Assembly: GCF_003351025.1 (NCBI RefSeq)
Contig: NZ_QPCG01000004.1
Location: forward strand, 558,001-622,000
Reading direction: 5' to 3'
Length of the DNA stretch: 64,000 nt
DNA from: Mucilaginibacter endophyticus
GTDB lineage: Bacteria > Bacteroidota > Bacteroidia > Sphingobacteriales > Sphingobacteriaceae
The notes beneath the pieces are model-generated. The model did not search any database, was not told the DNA's origin, and was given only the letters and a program-made list of their open reading frames with translations. A program made the position numbers and the translations under genes. This document shows, in pieces, positions 15,436-25,533 of this stretch; the stretch's first letter is position 1, and each line of letters begins with the position of its first letter.

Positions 15436-16107
15436 TCCCGGCGGACCGATCAGGATCACATTATGGCCGCCCGCTGCGGCAATTTCCAATGCACGCTTGA
15501 TATTTTCCTGACCTTTTACTTCGCTGAAGTCGCTGTCGTAATTACAGAGGCTATCGTAAAACTCTTCGCGGGTGTTTACTATTTCGGGTTTTAGTTGAGA
15601 TGTGCCGTTAAAAAACTCAACTACATCTTTAATGCTTTCAACGCCGTAAACCTCAAGATCATTTACAATGGCTGCTTCACGGGCGTTTTGTTTAGGGAGG
15701 ATAAAACCTTTAAAGCCATCTTTACGGGCTTGTATGGCTATAGGTAAAGCACCTTTTATCGGCTGCAGGCTTCCATCAAGCGAAAGTTCGCCCATGATGA
15801 TGAATTTATCAAGGGTTTCGTGCTCTATCTGTCCGGATGCTGCTAATATGCCAGTAGCGATGGTAAGATCATAAGAGGAACCTTCTTTTTTAATATCAGC
15901 GGGAGCCATATTAACTACTACCTGCTGGCGGGGCATCCTGAAACCGCAGTTTTTTAATGCCGATTCTATCCTGAAATAGCTTTCTTTTACAGCAACATCG
16001 GGCAGACCAACAATAAAATACTTAGTTCCCGATGCAATATTCACTTCAACCGTTATGGTAATAGCCTGTATCCCATAAACCGCGCTTCCAAAGGTTTTAA
16101 CCAACAC
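15430..16107 (-). pseudogene. comM: comM (yifB) 5' fragment: N-terminal domain cut in the P-loop
   Basis: From the ATG at 16107 the frame encodes the ChlI/Lon-S5-like N-terminal domain of ComM: MLVKTFGSAVYGI, then VGLPDVAVKESYFRIESALKN and VVNMAPADIKKEGSSYDL. It continues through GQENIKRALEIAAAGGHN to the start of Walker A, GPPGAG. Codons 225-226 (Ala-Gly) are the direct repeat. Beyond them the frame runs into island sequence, adding YVKSIIM before a stop at 15406. The fragment lacks K-T of the P-loop and the whole AAA+ core, so the ATPase is inactive unless the island excises. Confidence 0.93.
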
Positions 16108-16178
16108 TGTGATAAAAGTTTATTTGAAGCGAAAGATATAGATTTTTGATGAGGTGATAAAGCCGCGCCGTATAAAAC

Positions 16179-16205
16179 AAAAAACCCGCCGGTACCGGCG
16201 GGTTT
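16179..16205 (-). terminator. Intrinsic terminator of the 16229-16636 gene
   Basis: A perfect GC-rich stem, AACCCGCCGG with CCGGCGGGTT, is followed on the minus strand by TTTTTTG. It lies 25-50 bp after the small membrane protein gene and 70 bp before the comM start. Confidence 0.85.
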
Positions 16206-16228
16206 CGTTATAATAACAATGTTTAATC

Positions 16229-16636
16229 CTATCTTAAAAACGCGCCTGCTTCGCAAACAATCAACAGCATGGTGCAGGAAACTATTACGCAAACCATCAG
16301 CATTATTGACCATGTATTAGGGTTGTGTTTGCTGATGCGGGCAAACGCGGTATTGATTTTTTTGAAGAAGCGGCTGTTCAACAATACAAAATAGTTAAGT
16401 ATAAACGCGCCTGTCGCTCCCATCAAAATCATTAAGCCTGATAGCGGGGTTAATTGAAACCAGCCGGCATTTAAAAACAATTGCGCCACGCTTACTAAAA
16501 TGGCCAGCAAAATGATCATTAAAAAACTCGCCCCGAAAAGCGCGTTGGCTTTTGGCAATCCGCCATGACCAAAGTTTTTAACATTCCACCTGTAAAACGT
16601 TACATAAATGGATTTGTAGGTTTCTGCTGCTTTCAT
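16229..16636 (-). CDS. Small membrane protein, unknown function
   Basis: This 135-residue protein has three strongly hydrophobic segments at about 35-57, 65-87 and 108-128, and a Lys/Arg-containing linker (NSRFFKKINTAFARISK) before the last. The N-terminus is soluble (YKSIYVTFYRWNVKNFGHGG). It has its own terminator and is a single-gene unit upstream of comM. No recognised family. Confidence 0.7.
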   Translation of the reverse strand: MKAAETYKSIYVTFYRWNVKNFGHGGLPKANALFGASFLMIILLAILVSVAQLFLNAGWFQLTPLSGLMILMGATGAFILNYFVLLNSRFFKKINTAFARISKHNPNTWSIMLMVCVIVSCTMLLIVCEAGAFLR

Positions 16637-17198
16637 AATGTTATGGTTTTAGGTAATTAATTCGGTGCAAAATAATATTACTTGCACAATATTGGTTTAA
16701 AAACGGAATCGGCAAAATTTTATTGCGATTGTGTTTGATTTTTATCGTTTTTGTATTCATTTATTTGGTTTGATGCTTATATCGCAAAAAAATATCGCAC
16801 CGGAGGGAATAGTCTTACTTTTTGCCATATTGATGAAAAAAGAGAAAATTTTTGGTAAAACAAATGTTACAAATCCCAGATTACGGCGTCAAAAGGCTGT
16901 TTTGAACGCAGACAACGCAATATTTGCGTTAATTTGTTGTTATAAGGGCATCTTTATAGCATATAATGTAGCCTTGTAGGCTTGTAGTGTAGTGGATAAG
17001 TAGAGGATGGTTATTTATGCTTTAAACCTTTACAGTTGATATTTGCAGGACGCGCGTTTATCAACAAAATAATTAACCAGAGCACTAACATCTAAACCCT
17101 ATACTACCTCATGAATTAAGTTTCCTAACAGTACCACACGGCCCTACATCTCTACCTATAAATTAATCTAACCTTATAACATCTGCACCTAAACCTGG
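16637..17198. other. Intergenic region, no supported gene
   Basis: This is a divergent spacer between the small membrane protein and the outer-membrane barrel gene. It is AT-rich, especially 16637-16870. An 82-codon frame inside it has no protein-like character. No convincing -33/-7 promoter pair or RNA fold was seen. Confidence 0.5.
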
Positions 17199-19895
17199 AT
17201 GAAAACAATTTTTCTTTCACTGATCCTGCTATGCCTGTTTTCGGCGTCTTTTGCCCAAAACCGGGCTGCTATTAAAGGCAAAGTCACCGACTCGTTGAAT
17301 AAGCAACCTCTTGAACTAAGTACCGTCGCGATGGTCGATCTGAAAGATACCTCGCTTATTGCTTATACCCTCAGTAAAAAAAATGGCGATTTTGAACTCC
17401 AGCGCTTACCTGTTGATAAAGAAGTGCGCCTGGTTATTTCGTTTGCCGGATACAAAAGTTACATCCGCCGGTTTAATTTTAAAAAAGGCGATATCGTTGA
17501 TTTAGGCACCGTTGCGCTCAACAGCAAAATGCTGAGCGAGGTTGTGGTACGTGCCGAGCGGGTGCCTATTAAAGTAAAAAAGGACACCATTGAGTTTGAT
17601 GCCGCCGCTTTTAAAACCCGGCCCAATGCTGCTGTCGAAGAACTATTAAAAAAGCTTCCCGGCGTACAGGTTGATGGCGACGGAACAATTACTGTTAACG
17701 GTAAACAGGTTAGCAAACTATTAATAGATGGCAAGCAGTTTTTTGGCTCCGACCCCAAAATTGCTACCAAAAACCTCGATGCAGCTATTGTAGCCCAGGT
17801 ACAGGTTTATGACGACAGGGAAAACGACCCAGATCATTTGGTGAGCGAGACCCAGGTACAAAAGATCATCAACATCAAACTAAAAAAGGCTATTAAGAAG
17901 AGCATTTTCGGTAAGGTGTTCGGCGGTGCAGGTTCGCGCGACAGGTACGAGGCCGGTGGGTTATTCAATATGTTTCGCGATACTTTGCAGGTAAGTATTA
18001 TCGGATTAAGCAATAACCTTAACCATACTGGTTTTTCGCGTGAGGAGCTTAACGCCCAAGGTGGGTTTGACCGCAGCGGTGGTAACACCTCCTTTAACGG
18101 TGGCCGTAACTGGGGTGGCGGTATTGAGAAGATCACCTCAGGAGGCTTTAATCTTAACCAGAACTATGGCGAAAAACTAAAACTTAACCTGCAATATTTT
18201 TATACGCAACGGAATAATACGGTTGAATCGGCTAATTTTCAGCAGCAGTTTCTGAAAGATACCACGCTCTTAACCCGTGCCTCAAGCAACAGGTATGCAA
18301 ACAATCATACGCACACGATCAGCGGGCTTGTGGAGTGGAAGCCGGATACTGTCCGAAACCTGCGCTATAATCCATCGTTAAGTTATAATTCTAATAACAG
18401 CGGTTCCTCTGCTTTGGGCAATACGTCAAACAATTTTGATATGCCGGTAAACAAGTCGGTATCAAACTCCACGAACGATTGGCATTCAACGCAGTTTAAT
18501 CAAAGCTTTTACTTTCATAAACGATCTAAAAACAAAAGCAAGGAATCGTTTACCATATCACACAACCTGAGTATTAACCCTAACCACAGCAACAATTTCA
18601 ACAATAATGATGTGGTAAATTACCAGCGCCCCGACTTATCGGATAGCTTGCACCGCCTCTCTGTCCATACGTCAAATAATGCTTCGGGTAATCTCGATTT
18701 TAGTTACCGCTACCCCGTAACCAAAAATCTTATTGTTGATGTAACCACATCGGGCATATACAACAAAACCAGCGACCAGGTTTTTACCTATGATCGTAAA
18801 ACCGGCCTCGACTCGCTGATCAGCAATCAAAGTTCTGACCTTAAGCGTGACCAGTGGACGGAGAACATTAAGCCGGGTATTACTTATCAGCTTAACAAAA
18901 AAACACAGATCATCGCAGGGCTTAATACCCAATGGCAGCAAATCAACAATAACTTTGTAACCAGCAGGCTTATGCAAAATTATTTTTTCCTGCTGCCAAC
19001 TATCCGTATCGAGGCTTATGGGATATCCTTTAGCTATGAGCGCCGTGTTAACCAGCCGGGGATATCAAATTTACAGCCTATTACTATAGTTTACAGTCCG
19101 TTGTATAGCTATACGGGTAATCCTAACCTTGTGCCCAGCATAAACAACAACTATTACATTAACTTTTTTAAATACTTTAATGACAGCCAATTGGGGATTT
19201 ACTCATACGGCAACATCTCTTCGCAAAAAAACATGGCGGTTACGCAGCAAACCATTAGCTCGGACGGGGCGCAAACCAATACAACGGTTAACCGCGATGG
19301 CAGGCCAAGTTATAATTTTTCTGTTGGGGTGTTTAAACGGTTTAAAAAAGTTAAAGAGTGGCAGGTTAACACATCAACCAATTTTTATGGTAACTATTAC
19401 CAAAGCCTTAACCTGCTTAATAATGTTGAAGGCTGGCAGAACACGGTTTCGTATGGGGTACATGAAAACATTGGCGTAAACTGGAAAGATGTGATTGACC
19501 TGAATACCGGCGTGGGCTTTAATCAATCAAATACCAAATACCATTATGATGATTTCAGGAGCGTAAGAGTGGGTACCTATAACATAAGCAATAGCCTGGT
19601 GGTGAGGTTCCCTAAAAAGATAATCTGGGAAACCAAGCAGGATTTTAATTACAATGGCCAGGTTACGGCAGGCTTTAAAAAGGGCGTTAACGTAGTGAGT
19701 TCATCACTGGCCCTGCAAATGCTTAAAAAAGACCGGGGCGAGTTGAAGTTTTCTGTTTATGATATCTTTAATCAAAACGTAAGTGTGTACCGTTACATCA
19801 ACAGCAACTCGGTTAACGATGTGCAGAACAATACATTGAAACGCTATTTTATGGTTACTTACAGCATTAAGTTTAATAAGCTGAGCACAAAATAG
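17199..19895 (+). CDS. Outer-membrane beta-barrel protein (TonB receptor-like, OMP_b-brl_3 type)
   Basis: This is an 898-residue protein. The signal peptide is MKTIFLSLILLCLFSASFAQ. A carboxypeptidase-regulatory-like beta-sandwich covers ~25-110 (AAIKGKVTDSLNKQPLELST). A short plug-like domain follows at ~120-215, with EELLKKLPGVQVDGDGTITV and LIDGKQFFGSDP. The rest is barrel strands ending YFMVTYSIKFNKLSTK. This family is abundant in Bacteroidota and may export or import substrates, or act as a scaffold without a SusD partner. No SusD gene is nearby. It resembles 21630-24590 in domain order. Confidence 0.88.
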   Translation: MKTIFLSLILLCLFSASFAQNRAAIKGKVTDSLNKQPLELSTVAMVDLKDTSLIAYTLSKKNGDFELQRLPVDKEVRLVISFAGYKSYIRRFNFKKGDIVDLGTVALNSKMLSEVVVRAERVPIKVKKDTIEFDAAAFKTRPNAAVEELLKKLPGVQVDGDGTITVNGKQVSKLLIDGKQFFGSDPKIATKNLDAAIVAQVQVYDDRENDPDHLVSETQVQKIINIKLKKAIKKSIFGKVFGGAGSRDRYEAGGLFNMFRDTLQVSIIGLSNNLNHTGFSREELNAQGGFDRSGGNTSFNGGRNWGGGIEKITSGGFNLNQNYGEKLKLNLQYFYTQRNNTVESANFQQQFLKDTTLLTRASSNRYANNHTHTISGLVEWKPDTVRNLRYNPSLSYNSNNSGSSALGNTSNNFDMPVNKSVSNSTNDWHSTQFNQSFYFHKRSKNKSKESFTISHNLSINPNHSNNFNNNDVVNYQRPDLSDSLHRLSVHTSNNASGNLDFSYRYPVTKNLIVDVTTSGIYNKTSDQVFTYDRKTGLDSLISNQSSDLKRDQWTENIKPGITYQLNKKTQIIAGLNTQWQQINNNFVTSRLMQNYFFLLPTIRIEAYGISFSYERRVNQPGISNLQPITIVYSPLYSYTGNPNLVPSINNNYYINFFKYFNDSQLGIYSYGNISSQKNMAVTQQTISSDGAQTNTTVNRDGRPSYNFSVGVFKRFKKVKEWQVNTSTNFYGNYYQSLNLLNNVEGWQNTVSYGVHENIGVNWKDVIDLNTGVGFNQSNTKYHYDDFRSVRVGTYNISNSLVVRFPKKIIWETKQDFNYNGQVTAGFKKGVNVVSSSLALQMLKKDRGELKFSVYDIFNQNVSVYRYINSNSVNDVQNNTLKRYFMVTYSIKFNKLSTK

Positions 19896-19921
19896 ACTGA
19901 TAAGTAAACGGTAAAACAAAG

Positions 19922-19962
19922 AGGCTGTATCAAAGTTAAAAGATGCAGCCCCATTACTTTTT
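19922..19962 (+). terminator. Possible intrinsic terminator after the barrel gene
   Basis: GGCTGTATC (19922-19930) pairs with GATGCAGCC (19942-19950) through one wobble, followed by CCATTACTTTTT. The stem is modest and the T-run is interrupted. Confidence 0.4.
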
Positions 19963-20014
19963 AAGAGGCTGTTGTAACTATCTTTATTAGGGCGGAGTCT
20001 TACTTATAACCAAA

Positions 20015-21538
20015 ATGCCCATCATGATGAAAACCAGGACCTATCTTTTTTTAGCTGCTACTATGGCGCTATCATTCGGCCTATTGGGCCGTGTAAATGC
20101 TCAGGACATGCCCGGTAAGCGCGATTCTATCAATTCGGTTGTATTGAATGAGAAACGTGTGATACAGGTAATACTACCCGATGGTTATAAAGTAGGCTCA
20201 ACAACTAAATACGATGTGTTGTATATCCTTGACGATTGGAATATAAAATTGGGGCGCGATATACAGCATTTCATTTTTGACGAGCACACCATGCCGCCAA
20301 TGATAATTGTAGGCGTGTTAAATACCGACCGGGACAAAGATTTTTTGCCAACGCATAACAGTGGCAATAAAACATCGGGCGGAGCCGATAAATTTCTGAA
20401 GTTTTTTAAGGATGAGCTAATCCCTTATATCAATAAAGCCTATCCATCTGATGGTGATAACACGCTTTTCGGTCATTCCTTTGGTGGTGTGTTTGTTACC
20501 TATGCTTTGTTGAACGAGCCGCGGCTTTTTAATAATTACGTTGCCGGCGACCCGAGTTATTGGTGGGATAATGGCGTTATGCTTAAGCAGGTTAAAGAGA
20601 AGTTGCCGTCACTTGCAGGCTTGCAAAAGTCGCTTTACATAGGTGGCCGCGAGGGACAGGGTATGAAAGAAATGAGGATTACCCCAATGGATAGCCTGTT
20701 AAAAAAGGACGCGCCGGCCGGGTTTGAATGGGTTGTTAAGGCGTATCCTAAAGAATCGCATGGAACGGTACGCCTGAAAAACTTTTATGATGGCCTGAGG
20801 TTTGCCTATAATGATTATGGAGGCAAGCCGTTGGAGTTTCACCCGTCCCGGGGGATTGTGCTAAAAAATAAGCCGATAAAGATCTGGTACTTTGATGATA
20901 CAACTAAGGTGCATTATACATTTGACGGTTCTCAGCCGGTAACGACATCGCCATTTGTAAAATCTGAGATTGAATTAGCCGGTCCTGCAACGGTTACCAT
21001 GCGACAGATTGCCGGGCGGCCTAAATTTGATAAAACCTCCAGCGGGGAATTTAAAGAAGGGGCCTATCTGCCGGCGTCATCACTCAGGAAAAACTATAAA
21101 CCCGGCGGCTTTCATTATGCTTATTACGAAGGCCAATGGGATAAGCTGCCCGACTTTAAGACATTAAAACCGGTTAAAGAAGGTACAGAAGACAGTCTCT
21201 TCAATATTAATAAGCTTCCGCGCCAAAACAATTTTGGCTTGGTTATAGACGGGCAATTTAAAGTTGAACAGGACGGCTATTATATTTTTGGATTAGGATC
21301 GGACGATGGTTGTAAAGTGTATCTGAATGATAAGGTTATCATTGATCTGGATGGTTTGCATGACGGTGATATTGAGCGGTCATATATCGTTCCGCTGAAA
21401 AAAGGGTTTTATCCATTGCGGATAGAATATTTTCAAAAAGAAGGAGGCCGGAAACTTGATTTTGTATATGTAACTCCGGATAACATCGCCAAAAAGAAGA
21501 TTACACCTATTCCGTATTCATTGAGATATGGAAAATAA
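20015..21538 (+). CDS. Secreted esterase (esterase D/Fes-like) with C-terminal PA14-like domain
   Basis: This is a 507-residue protein; ATG codons at 20015 and 20027 are both possible starts, and the second gives the tighter signal peptide (MKTRTYLFLAATMALSFGLL). The alpha/beta-hydrolase esterase domain (~30-270) has nucleophile motif GHSFGG and histidine ESHGT. A beta domain of the chitobiase/FN3-like type (~285-350) follows, then a PA14-like carbohydrate-binding module (~385-500: VEQDGYYIFGLGSDDGCKVY, then LKKGFYPLRIEYFQ). It may remove acyl groups from polysaccharides or act on siderophore-like esters. It ends in a terminator facing the next gene. Confidence 0.85.
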   Translation: MPIMMKTRTYLFLAATMALSFGLLGRVNAQDMPGKRDSINSVVLNEKRVIQVILPDGYKVGSTTKYDVLYILDDWNIKLGRDIQHFIFDEHTMPPMIIVGVLNTDRDKDFLPTHNSGNKTSGGADKFLKFFKDELIPYINKAYPSDGDNTLFGHSFGGVFVTYALLNEPRLFNNYVAGDPSYWWDNGVMLKQVKEKLPSLAGLQKSLYIGGREGQGMKEMRITPMDSLLKKDAPAGFEWVVKAYPKESHGTVRLKNFYDGLRFAYNDYGGKPLEFHPSRGIVLKNKPIKIWYFDDTTKVHYTFDGSQPVTTSPFVKSEIELAGPATVTMRQIAGRPKFDKTSSGEFKEGAYLPASSLRKNYKPGGFHYAYYEGQWDKLPDFKTLKPVKEGTEDSLFNINKLPRQNNFGLVIDGQFKVEQDGYYIFGLGSDDGCKVYLNDKVIIDLDGLHDGDIERSYIVPLKKGFYPLRIEYFQKEGGRKLDFVYVTPDNIAKKKITPIPYSLRYGK

Positions 21539-21567
21539 ACGCGCTTGGTTTTAAAACCCAGCTTAAA

Positions 21568-21602
21568 TAAAAAATGCCGATCAATTACGATCGGCATTTT
21601 TT
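21568..21602. terminator. Bidirectional intrinsic terminator
   Basis: AAAAATGCCGATC pairs with GATCGGCATTTTTT around a 6-base loop. A-run and T-run on either side let it serve both converging genes (20015-21538 and 21630-24590). Confidence 0.9.
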
Positions 21603-21629
21603 AATATTTTAAATCATGTGTGCTGCAGG

Positions 21630-24590
21630 TTAGAAAGAGCCTGGGCCGCCTGGTCCACCCCCACCCGGGCCGCCGCCTGGCCCACCCGGACCTCCGCCAT
21701 CGCGGTTAAACCTGCGCTGGCCAGGCTCTTGGGTTGGAGCTTTACCCGCAAATTTTTGCAAACGAAGCGTGAATGTTAACAGGTAGTAACGACCGAGCCT
21801 GTTTACTGTTGATTGCGTGGTGATGTTGCCATTTACAACAGATGTATAACCGGTATTTTGGTTAAACAAATCATATGCTGCCAAGCGGATAGTGGCACGA
21901 TGGTCTTTCAAAAACCTGCGCTCAACATAGGTATTCAGGATGTTCGGGTTTTTAATATCGAGGCTGGCGTCATAACCGTAATTTACTGTACGGGTAAAGT
22001 CGTAGCTCAGGGTCCAGTCTTTCCAGAAATAGTTTTTTCCGGCCAGTCCTAAATTCAACGTACGGAAGTTTGAACTACCGTCAATAAGTGTGCTGTGGAT
22101 AGAGTTGGTTGTTTTATTGATACCGTAGCTACTGCTGGCTTCTGCATCGATAATATCAACAATGTTCACCCTGAATTTTAAACCCGGAGTAAAGTTGAGG
22201 TTTTTAGCAATGTTTTTTAAAGGCGCGGCAGATGCGGCAACATTGTTACTGTCGATAGTATTAGAGAATGCAACGCCGTTGGTATACGTTAAAGCGCCAT
22301 TGAATTGCAGGGTAAATTTGCGCTGGGCCCACGGTTTTGCATATACCACATTAGCACCACCGGTATAATAGCCGCCGGCGTTTAAGTAGTTGGTAAGGTT
22401 AGTTCCCTCGAAGCTTTTTAGCGCTGGGTCTGCGGCCAATACAGCCTGGCTAAATTTACGTGGATAAGAAATGGTGTTTTGTACTATTTTATTTTGTGTT
22501 GCCGTAAAATTGAAATTGGTAAAGAAAATATCGCCGGTTTGGAAGCTGAAATTATTATACCTCAACGAAAAATTGTTGGCAAACTCTGGTTGCAGGGTAG
22601 GATTACCTTGTACCGGGTAAAGCGCGTTTGTGAAATCAATTACCGGCTGCAGCTGAGTAAATGATGGCTGGTTGCTTGATCCGCTATATAAAAAGTTTAA
22701 AGCCTTGCCTCTTGAGAAATTATAACTGAAACGTGCAGTTGGTATTACGTTAAAGGTGGTTACATGGGTAGCCGAATCATTTTTAAGGTTGAGGCCGTTT
22801 AAGGTGGCCGGCTGTACGCCAATCCCTAAGGTAAGGTTGTATTTTTTCTCAATAAATCGATAGTTTAAGCCAACCCGGTTTGTGGTGAAATTGTATTTAT
22901 AATTATTGCTCAGCCTGTCGTAATGATCATATGTATTGGCTGTATTAAGTGTATCAGTTTCCTTATCACTTGTGGTGTTTGAGCGGTTAAAAGCATAATT
23001 TAATTCCAGATACCCCCGTTTGCTTATTGGTTCAATGTATGAGAGGTTGGTACCAAAAGTGGTTACGCGGCTATCTGTATTGGTTTGCTGATTTGCCGGT
23101 GCCTGGCGTGGCGCGCCATCGGCATAATCATAGGTTGGATTGTCAAACTGTGACGTTTTTGATGTATTGGCGCTGATGTTAATGCTTAAATTACGGCCAT
23201 GTCCGTTAAAACGGTGGTTATACAAAGCATTAATACCATAGCTTGGCGTGGTGCCATCGCTGTGGGATAATGAGGTATACGATGAGTTTGTTATCCCGCC
23301 AATGGTTGACGATACCGACTCGTTTGCGTTGGTATTGGTACTTGAATAAGTGAAGTTTGGTACAACCTTTAAATAGTTGATTGTATCGGGCTTCCACTCC
23401 AGGTTAAAGTTAAAGCGATGATTGATTGGGTTATCAGTCTGGTTGCTTTTTTGTGTACTGATACTTGGAGTTTGGACATTGTTGGTTTGGATAGACGAGC
23501 TAAGGGTGTTGGTGGTATTATCCGTATAGCTGTAACTGCCATAAACAGATAAGGTTTTACCCCACTGATCGCGGAAGTTGGCACCGATGGCATGCGCGTT
23601 GGTGATACCGTTCGCGCTGGTAGTTGAGCTGCTGGAACCACGCAATGCGTTGCCCCTGCCGCCGCCCCCGCCGCCAAATCCACCACCACCTCCGCCACCT
23701 GAGGTAGCGCTGCCATAGGTGAATGTATTTACGTTGGTGTTGTTTATAGTTCCCAACACGGCTATCTGCTGCTCATTGTTAAAGTTGAAGAATTTAAGAT
23801 CGCCGATGTAGCGGTTGGCGTTGGCTATGCCCTGGTCTTTCGGTAAAAAGTCTTCGCCATCGCCGGCTGTGGCCTGGCCGAAGTAGCCGTGGTTTTTGTC
23901 TTTACGGATGGTGATGTTCAGGATCTTGTCGGGCTCACCGGTTTTAATACCGGTAAGGTTGGCCTGATCGCCATAATCGTCAATTACCTGGATGCTTTCT
24001 ACTACGTCGGCAGGCAGGTTTTTGGTAGCGGTTTTAACATCGCCTCCAAAAAAATCCTTTCCGTTAACGCGCACTTTGGTAACCGATTTGCCCTGGGCGG
24101 TTACGTTGCCATCTTTATCCACATCAACGCCGGGCAGTTTTTTTAATACGTCTTCAACCGGGGCATTTTCGCGTACGGGATAAGCGCTTACCTTATATTC
24201 GGTTGTATCCTCTTTTAGTATTACAGGGTTAACACCAACAATGGTAACCTGGTTAAGCATATTGGTTTCGGCCTTTAACACTATCGCGCCAAGATCAACC
24301 GGTTGGGTGCCGGCATCAAGCGAATAATGTTTTTTTATGGCTGTGAAACCTATTGACGAAATGGTAATGGTTAGTTTGTTGCCCTTTACCACCGGAAACG
24401 AAAATTTACCGGCAGCATCGGCAATAGCGATGGTGCTATCACCGCCGTTTGAAACCAGCTTAACACTACTCCCGGGTAAGGATAGCTTTGTGGAATCAAC
24501 GACAGTTCCCTTTACCTCCCGCCCCGTCTGGGCGTAGGAGCCAAAGGCAGATAAAAGAATAAAACTCAAGATAAGAAGTAGGGGTTTCAT
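21630..24590 (-). CDS. Outer-membrane beta-barrel protein with Gly-rich insert and Gly/Pro-rich tail
   Basis: This 986-residue protein has a signal peptide (MKPLLLILSFILLSAFGSYAQ), a carboxypeptidase-like domain (REVKGTVVDSTKLSLPGSSV), a plug-like region with VLKKLPGVDVDKDGNVTAQG and VNGKDFFGGD, and a barrel of OMP_b-brl_3 type. Two low-complexity segments stand out. One is a poly-Gly stretch near residue 300 (SGGGGGGGFGGGGGGRG). The other is a Gly/Pro-rich C-terminal tail of about 20 residues ending GPGSF, placed after the last strand where barrel proteins usually end in an aromatic residue. It still ends in Phe. Role: outer-membrane transport or display, substrate unknown. Confidence 0.88.
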   Translation of the reverse strand: MKPLLLILSFILLSAFGSYAQTGREVKGTVVDSTKLSLPGSSVKLVSNGGDSTIAIADAAGKFSFPVVKGNKLTITISSIGFTAIKKHYSLDAGTQPVDLGAIVLKAETNMLNQVTIVGVNPVILKEDTTEYKVSAYPVRENAPVEDVLKKLPGVDVDKDGNVTAQGKSVTKVRVNGKDFFGGDVKTATKNLPADVVESIQVIDDYGDQANLTGIKTGEPDKILNITIRKDKNHGYFGQATAGDGEDFLPKDQGIANANRYIGDLKFFNFNNEQQIAVLGTINNTNVNTFTYGSATSGGGGGGGFGGGGGGRGNALRGSSSSTTSANGITNAHAIGANFRDQWGKTLSVYGSYSYTDNTTNTLSSSIQTNNVQTPSISTQKSNQTDNPINHRFNFNLEWKPDTINYLKVVPNFTYSSTNTNANESVSSTIGGITNSSYTSLSHSDGTTPSYGINALYNHRFNGHGRNLSINISANTSKTSQFDNPTYDYADGAPRQAPANQQTNTDSRVTTFGTNLSYIEPISKRGYLELNYAFNRSNTTSDKETDTLNTANTYDHYDRLSNNYKYNFTTNRVGLNYRFIEKKYNLTLGIGVQPATLNGLNLKNDSATHVTTFNVIPTARFSYNFSRGKALNFLYSGSSNQPSFTQLQPVIDFTNALYPVQGNPTLQPEFANNFSLRYNNFSFQTGDIFFTNFNFTATQNKIVQNTISYPRKFSQAVLAADPALKSFEGTNLTNYLNAGGYYTGGANVVYAKPWAQRKFTLQFNGALTYTNGVAFSNTIDSNNVAASAAPLKNIAKNLNFTPGLKFRVNIVDIIDAEASSSYGINKTTNSIHSTLIDGSSNFRTLNLGLAGKNYFWKDWTLSYDFTRTVNYGYDASLDIKNPNILNTYVERRFLKDHRATIRLAAYDLFNQNTGYTSVVNGNITTQSTVNRLGRYYLLTFTLRLQKFAGKAPTQEPGQRRFNRDGGGPGGPGGGPGGGGPGGPGSF

Positions 24591-25122
24591 AAATGTTTTT
24601 TCAGCGTACGATTGTTGTATTTGGGTATATAGACGTAATATGAACTACAAATGTTCAACTTAAAATATACATAAAGTCAAATCAATATATTATTGTTACA
24701 CATAAAGCCCGTAAAGGCCTATCAATCATATTAATGTTACAAAATATTAAATGAAAAGGCCGGAATTTTCCGGCCTTGAGGTTGTTATTAAGATCAGTCA
24801 GTCAATTTCGGGCAGGAATGAGGGCGAATACCGGTGCGTTTTAAGTTTTATAGGCTGTTAAGTGTTGCAAAACCTAAGTGTGTACCGTAATCATGTAATA
24901 AGATTCGGGTTTGAGCAAGGCCATGATTAAGTGATTCACTTGCTTTAAGCATTATTACGAAAATGTGGAAAATTAGTTTCATTAATTGTTGTGAGAGATA
25001 CCAATAATGATCCTGATACGTTTAAGTAATTCACACAAGAAATAAACTATTGTTTAAAATCCGTTGATACAATAGTAACATTGTGGCACAGTATTTCGTA
25101 ATACTTAACCAAACATTAACCT
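24591..25122. other. Intergenic region with one GC-rich hairpin
   Basis: This is a divergent spacer upstream of both neighbouring genes. AAGGCCGGAATTTTCCGGCCTT-type symmetry at 24756-24777 forms a perfect hairpin, with no gene ending towards it, so its role is unclear. No other gene is supported. Confidence 0.6.
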
Positions 25123-25395
25123 ATGAACAATATTGGAAACACGCTGCACGCAAAAGTGCACAAATGGATAGATACGATCGGGTTCCGGCTCAACACATCG
25201 CAAACCAACAGCAAAAGCCATATTACAACCAATCATTATTTTTTTGAAACCTTTAATTTTTTCGAAAAATCAAAGAAAAATAAACCGGAGGCCACTAAGT
25301 TTTTGTGCTTCGATGCTTACGGTGAAAAGATAAATGTAAAGTCGCTGCTTGACTTGCAGGTTGCTTTTTTTGATAATATTAGTCAGCTTAAATAG
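25123..25395 (+). CDS. Small hypothetical protein
   Basis: This 90-residue soluble protein is basic in its first half (KVHKWIDTIGFRLNTSQTNS) and ends LLDLQVAFFDNISQLK. It has an ATG start, and a terminator-like hairpin follows 77 bp after its stop. There is no membrane segment, signal peptide or known motif. Plausible as a real gene because of its position and composition, but unassigned. Confidence 0.5.
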   Translation: MNNIGNTLHAKVHKWIDTIGFRLNTSQTNSKSHITTNHYFFETFNFFEKSKKNKPEATKFLCFDAYGEKINVKSLLDLQVAFFDNISQLK

Positions 25396-25471
25396 CAGGC
25401 GGGCCTTTTCTGACACCTATTCCTTATAGTATTAAGCAATTTGGCGGGGTTTTTAATATGCCCATAAAATA

Positions 25472-25504
25472 AAAAATCCCGCCCTAAAAATAAGGCAGGA
25501 TTTT
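25472..25504. terminator. Bidirectional intrinsic terminator
   Basis: AAAATCCCGCC pairs with GGCAGGATTTT across a 10-base loop (one mismatch). It lies between the converging genes 25123-25395 and 25534-28176. Confidence 0.8.
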
Positions 25505-25533
25505 AAGAAGGATTTTTGAAGGGTTACCTCAAA

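Noticed and set aside
16731..16979. 82-codon plus-strand frame in the spacer before the barrel gene
   Set aside because: Low-complexity composition, with no protein-like pattern or neighbour support.
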